Part shown: positions 38,720-41,111 of the stretch, in pieces | How positions within the stretch are numbered: the first letter of the stretch is position 1 | How the letters are laid out: each line of letters begins with the position of its first letter | Source: an uncultured Eubacteriales bacterium | Lineage (GTDB): Bacteria > Bacillota > Clostridia > Christensenellales > Aristaeellaceae | Direction: 5' to 3' | Assembly: GCA_902764915.1 (NCBI GenBank) | Contig: CACWXY010000036.1 | Coordinates: 1 to 41,111, forward strand | Length of the DNA: 41,111 nt | Translations under genes and position numbers: made by a program | Notes under the pieces: generated by a model | Databases searched by the model: none | Told to the model about the DNA's origin: nothing | What the model saw: only the letters and a program-made list of their open reading frames with translations

Positions 38720-40024
38720 TTACATGTCAATTGCTTTCTCATCGAGAAGAAACTGCTCTATCCCAATGTAAAGGATTCCATTGTCATCCTTCCATGGATT
38801 GATCCTATCTCCGACCACAACGATTTTTCTAAATGAATCCGGGACTTTTGTTAAGGAGTTAATCTCCTGTGCCCGTTTTTCCGGGTCGGCAATGGACAAC
38901 GCCGATTGAATGTAGTATCGCTGATTCCCACGATTGACTACGAAATCAATTTCCAATTGCACCCTTGCACTCTTTCCATCTTCCTTTTTGTAATTGTGCT
39001 CAACAACACCTACGTCGACGTCGAATCCTCGTCTCAGCAAGTCACAATAAAGTACATTTTCCATAATGTGGGTCTCTTCCTGCTGCCTGAACCCCAGTTT
39101 AGCGTTACGCAACCCAACATCAGTGAAGTAATATTTTGCAGGAGTTTTAATATATTTTTTTCCTTTAACATCGTACCGTTCCGCCTTGGACAGCAGGAAT
39201 GCTTCCGAAAAATAGCCAAGATACTTGTCTATAGTGGCGGATGAGATTTTCAAATGTTTCTCGCTATTAAAGGTATTTGAGAGTTTGGTCGGGTTAGTTA
39301 AGGAACCAATCGCAGATGCGATGATGTTCAGCAGGTCCTCAAGTACCTCAGTGTCATTTTGAATTGCGTGTCTCTCGACTACGTCCTTCAAATATGTCCT
39401 GGTGAATAAATCTTTCAGATATTGGCTCTTTTGCTCATGCGAAGAGAGTGTCAGTGTAACTGGCATACCTCCATAGGTGTAGTAATCAACCCATGCGTTA
39501 TATTTATCTCCTTGATGCACAGCATAGAACTCTGCAAACGAAAGCGGGTAAACACGAATCTCATCCCCCCGATCCCTAAACTGTGTGAGAATGTCCGTGG
39601 ACAACATCTTCGAGTTACTTCCCGTCACATAAACATCAGCATTTTTGATTTTCATTAAGCCAAGAACAACATCGATAAAATTGATTTTAGCCTGAGGATC
39701 GTCAACATACGGATTTTGGATTTCAGATACAAACTGAATTTCATCAATCAGAATGTAGTATCGTTTTTGCTTATCCGTGATTCGCCCCCTGATATATTTG
39801 TCCAGCTCAAACGGATCCCTGTACTTTGCATTGGGCAATTCATCTAATGCAATCCCAATGATCTGATCTTCTTCAATCCCCTGCGTATAAAGATATTTTG
39901 TGTAAAGCTCGAACAAGAGATATGATTTCCCGCAACGACGGATACCGGTGACAATTTTGACTCTTCCGTTATCCTTTTTTGCAATTAGCTTTTGGAGGTA
40001 TTCTCTCCGTTCCAACTCCATCAT
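38720..40024 (-). CDS. AAA_14/DUF4143 ATPase
   Basis: A 434-residue protein. The ATG at 40024 has GGGAGG 5 nt upstream; the frame extends further but without a site. Walker A TGIRRCGKS is at about 26-34, Walker B ILIDEIQF near 90-97, and sensor TGSNSKML follows. The C-terminal DUF4143 domain has IDFVVNRGNQRYYIQSA and IVVVGDRINPW. The DF of IDFVV lies in a nuclease-like core of unknown activity. Members are common in gut bacteria and archaea, often in mobile contexts, with no settled role. Two 14-bp palindromes lie in its leader. A fragment of a different member lies at 34345. Confidence 0.9.
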   Translation of the reverse strand: MMELERREYLQKLIAKKDNGRVKIVTGIRRCGKSYLLFELYTKYLYTQGIEEDQIIGIALDELPNAKYRDPFELDKYIRGRITDKQKRYYILIDEIQFVSEIQNPYVDDPQAKINFIDVVLGLMKIKNADVYVTGSNSKMLSTDILTQFRDRGDEIRVYPLSFAEFYAVHQGDKYNAWVDYYTYGGMPVTLTLSSHEQKSQYLKDLFTRTYLKDVVERHAIQNDTEVLEDLLNIIASAIGSLTNPTKLSNTFNSEKHLKISSATIDKYLGYFSEAFLLSKAERYDVKGKKYIKTPAKYYFTDVGLRNAKLGFRQQEETHIMENVLYCDLLRRGFDVDVGVVEHNYKKEDGKSARVQLEIDFVVNRGNQRYYIQSALSIADPEKRAQEINSLTKVPDSFRKIVVVGDRINPWKDDNGILYIGIEQFLLDEKAIDM

Positions 40025-40045
40025 TAAGACCTCCCGAAAAGTTTC

Positions 40046-40059
40046 TGCGTAAATACGCA
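40046..40059. promoter_or_regulatory. Palindrome A upstream of the DUF4143 ATPase
   Basis: TGCGTAAATACGCA is a perfect palindrome in the arms (TGCGTA/TACGCA). It lies 22 nt before the start codon, next to a run of seven T/A. Probable regulator or ATPase-binding site (inference). Confidence 0.55.
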
Positions 40060-40123
40060 TTTTTTTGACGAGTCTATTGTGGTCCTTTTGCTTTGCAAAT
40101 GCAAGTGGAACACGTAATTTTTT

Positions 40124-40137
40124 TGCGTATTTACGCA
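40124..40137. promoter_or_regulatory. Palindrome B upstream of the DUF4143 ATPase
   Basis: TGCGTATTTACGCA is the exact reverse complement of palindrome A, 78 bp further upstream, also flanked by a seven-base T run on its inner side. The promoter should lie between or inside the pair; no clear hexamers were found. Confidence 0.55.
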
Positions 40138-40833
40138 AGAATTTTTCGAGATACCAATGTCTCTATGATCACAGTATTCATGCGTTCCTCTCTTTCTCCG
40201 TTTAACGCCCGGACGGCAAAATAAAAAGCACGGCTGTCCGTGCTTCTGGTAAAAGATCACTAAGTATTATTCCGAATGTCACGCAGACTTTACGTGTAAA
40301 GAATGCGGCAATTTCTTTACCTTTCAGATGAACTGATTTTCGCCTGAGTATCTGGAAACAGCAGAAGTCAGAAAGCCATATCATGAAGAGAACAGCATTG
40401 GCAGAATGAATACTCAAAACAGCCGCTGATCACTCTGATACGGAATGATGTGATGCACCATGTTTGCCCCGGCCATGCCCATTGCCTGACAGACAGAAGG
40501 CATACAGCGGATGCATGCAATGATTCTGCAATTACCTGCATTATTGTTCAGCAACAGACATTTGGGGGAGTACCGTAATGGGGGCTCCCATATTTTGATT
40601 GTACAAGAGAAAAAGCACATTCACGCCTTTTCAAGAACAGGCCAGAAAAATCAGTTTGGTCACGCGGGACAGATTTAAAAGAAGTGCAATGGATTGCAGG
40701 AAATGCATAGTTAAAAAATTGAATCTGTGTACTATGCCCGATCTTTGTGCGTCTTTTGTATGCTAAAAATATTGCAATCTAAATCACTTATACCGTCTCC
40801 AGATCTTCCTAACATTTTCCGTGTCCGGATATT
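40138..40833. other. Gene-poor stretch right of the ATPase
   Basis: Apart from the terminator I see nothing supportable. The sequence is AT-richer than the left half. Short frames on both strands have no ribosome sites or family likeness. Confidence 0.45.
40219..40245 (-). terminator. Intrinsic terminator without an identified gene
   Basis: Minus strand: AAGCACGG (40245-40238), 4-nt loop, CCGTGCTT (40233-40226), then TTTATTTT. It would stop a minus-strand transcript entering from the right, but no gene is seen between 40246 and about 40830. Confidence 0.8.
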
Positions 40834-41012
40834 TTACCTCATTCTATTTTGTTCCACCCATATTTTTAAACCATCAATAACCATACTCATCTTTTCCTGT
40901 TTTTCTTGAATAGCATCCTTCAGCTGAGATTGTGTATTTTTGATGGTCTTGTTGACCGATTCAAGGGCTTTCGACAAGCTGTGGTATAACCATGAAAAAT
41001 TACTGTAATTCC
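40834..41012 (-). pseudogene. C-terminal fragment of an unknown coiled-coil protein cut by an IS
   Basis: The minus-strand frame WLYHSLSKALESVNKTIKN then TQSQLKDAIQEKQEKMSMVI to a stop at 40834 is a charged, coiled-coil-like tail. Upstream it runs straight into the terminal repeat of the IS at 41013, so the N-terminal part of the gene is either beyond the IS or lost. Confidence 0.45.
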
Positions 41013-41111
41013 GGTTCAATGCAAAAGTTTGTGGGATTTTGGATTCCTGACGTAAGGCCTGCGTGATGCATCCATCACCTTCAGAAAGAAGTATTCATCA
41101 TCCGGAATCCC
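41013..41111 (-). mobile_element. End of an insertion sequence running off the window
   Basis: GGTTCAATGCAAAAGTTTGTG (41013-41033 region) matches both ends of the miniature transposon at 38407-38561 with two to three differences in 23 bases. It is the terminal inverted repeat of an IS that continues beyond the window. The predicted target-site copy on this side would be GTAATTCC (41005-41012) if 8 bp are duplicated. Confidence 0.75.
41016..41111 (-). CDS. Partial CDS: C-terminus of the IS transposase (candidate)
   Basis: The minus-strand frame ends with EYFFLKVMDASRRPYVRNP and SHKLLH. Its TGA (41018-41016) lies inside the terminal repeat, as is normal for compact IS elements. Only 31 residues are visible, so the family cannot be named from sequence here. 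Start lies beyond the window edge. Confidence 0.6.
   Translation of the reverse strand, partial: GIPDDEYFFLKVMDASRRPYVRNPKSHKLLH

Noticed and set aside
40202..40417. 71-codon minus-strand frame near the orphan terminator
   Set aside because: It runs straight through the terminator hairpin and has no ribosome site.

Overview
The window looks like a chromosomal segment of a gut-type Clostridia bacterium (Bacillota, possibly Christensenellales). This is inferred from paired six-helix sugar permeases with separate binding proteins that have Sec signals but no lipobox, from strong GGAGG ribosome sites, from near-consensus sigma-A promoters, and from a LacI-plus-glycosidase cassette. The left half is GC-rich. 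From about 22 kb the base composition drops and the DNA becomes a patchwork of mobile and decayed material. No tRNA or rRNA was seen.

Layout. (1) 1-1425 has no convincing gene but holds a minus-strand terminator. (2) 1426-9269 (minus) is a seven-gene unit read from one near-perfect promoter at 9242-9269: a 536-aa protein with a weak Hsp70/actin-like signature, a 242-aa protein, a Ycf46-like AAA+ ATPase, a 173-aa soluble protein, two related membrane proteins and an XRE regulator with a hydrophobic tail. I do not recognise it as a described system, and it is the best novelty candidate here. (3) 9489-18419 (plus) is a carbohydrate locus: three LacI-type operators, two ABC permeases, a binding protein, a GH31 glycosidase, an exported beta-helix (GH28/GH49-like) glycosidase and a LacI regulator. 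No ABC ATPase is present, so a shared one elsewhere is presumed. (4) 18212-22500 is sparse: a small membrane protein, an exported CapA-like phosphoesterase, hairpins and a pair of direct repeats. (5) 22508-25433 (minus) holds a broken IS4-like transposase and a nuclease-helicase-S24 fusion that resembles a defence protein. (6) 27023-33742 (minus) is a second ABC locus with an AraC-type membrane sensor, two permeases, a binding protein and a metallophosphoesterase. (7) 34110-38156 is a shattered prophage: intact terminase small subunit, broken large subunit, capsid scrap, holin-like remnant, and a YoeB/RelB toxin-antitoxin pair. A fragment of a DUF4143-type ATPase is spliced into it on the opposite strand. 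(8) 38157-41111 holds nested repeat elements, including a 155-bp miniature transposon with a perfect 8-bp target duplication. It also holds an intact DUF4143-type ATPase and the end of an IS element whose terminal repeat matches the miniature element.

How the parts work together. Each sugar locus pairs a regulator with an importer, and in the first locus also with enzymes: an exported glycosidase could cut a polymer outside, the importer takes up fragments, the cytosolic GH31 finishes hydrolysis, and LacI shuts transcription when substrate is absent. The seven-gene unit looks self-regulated by its own XRE protein. The right-hand third records repeated insertion, deletion and decay.
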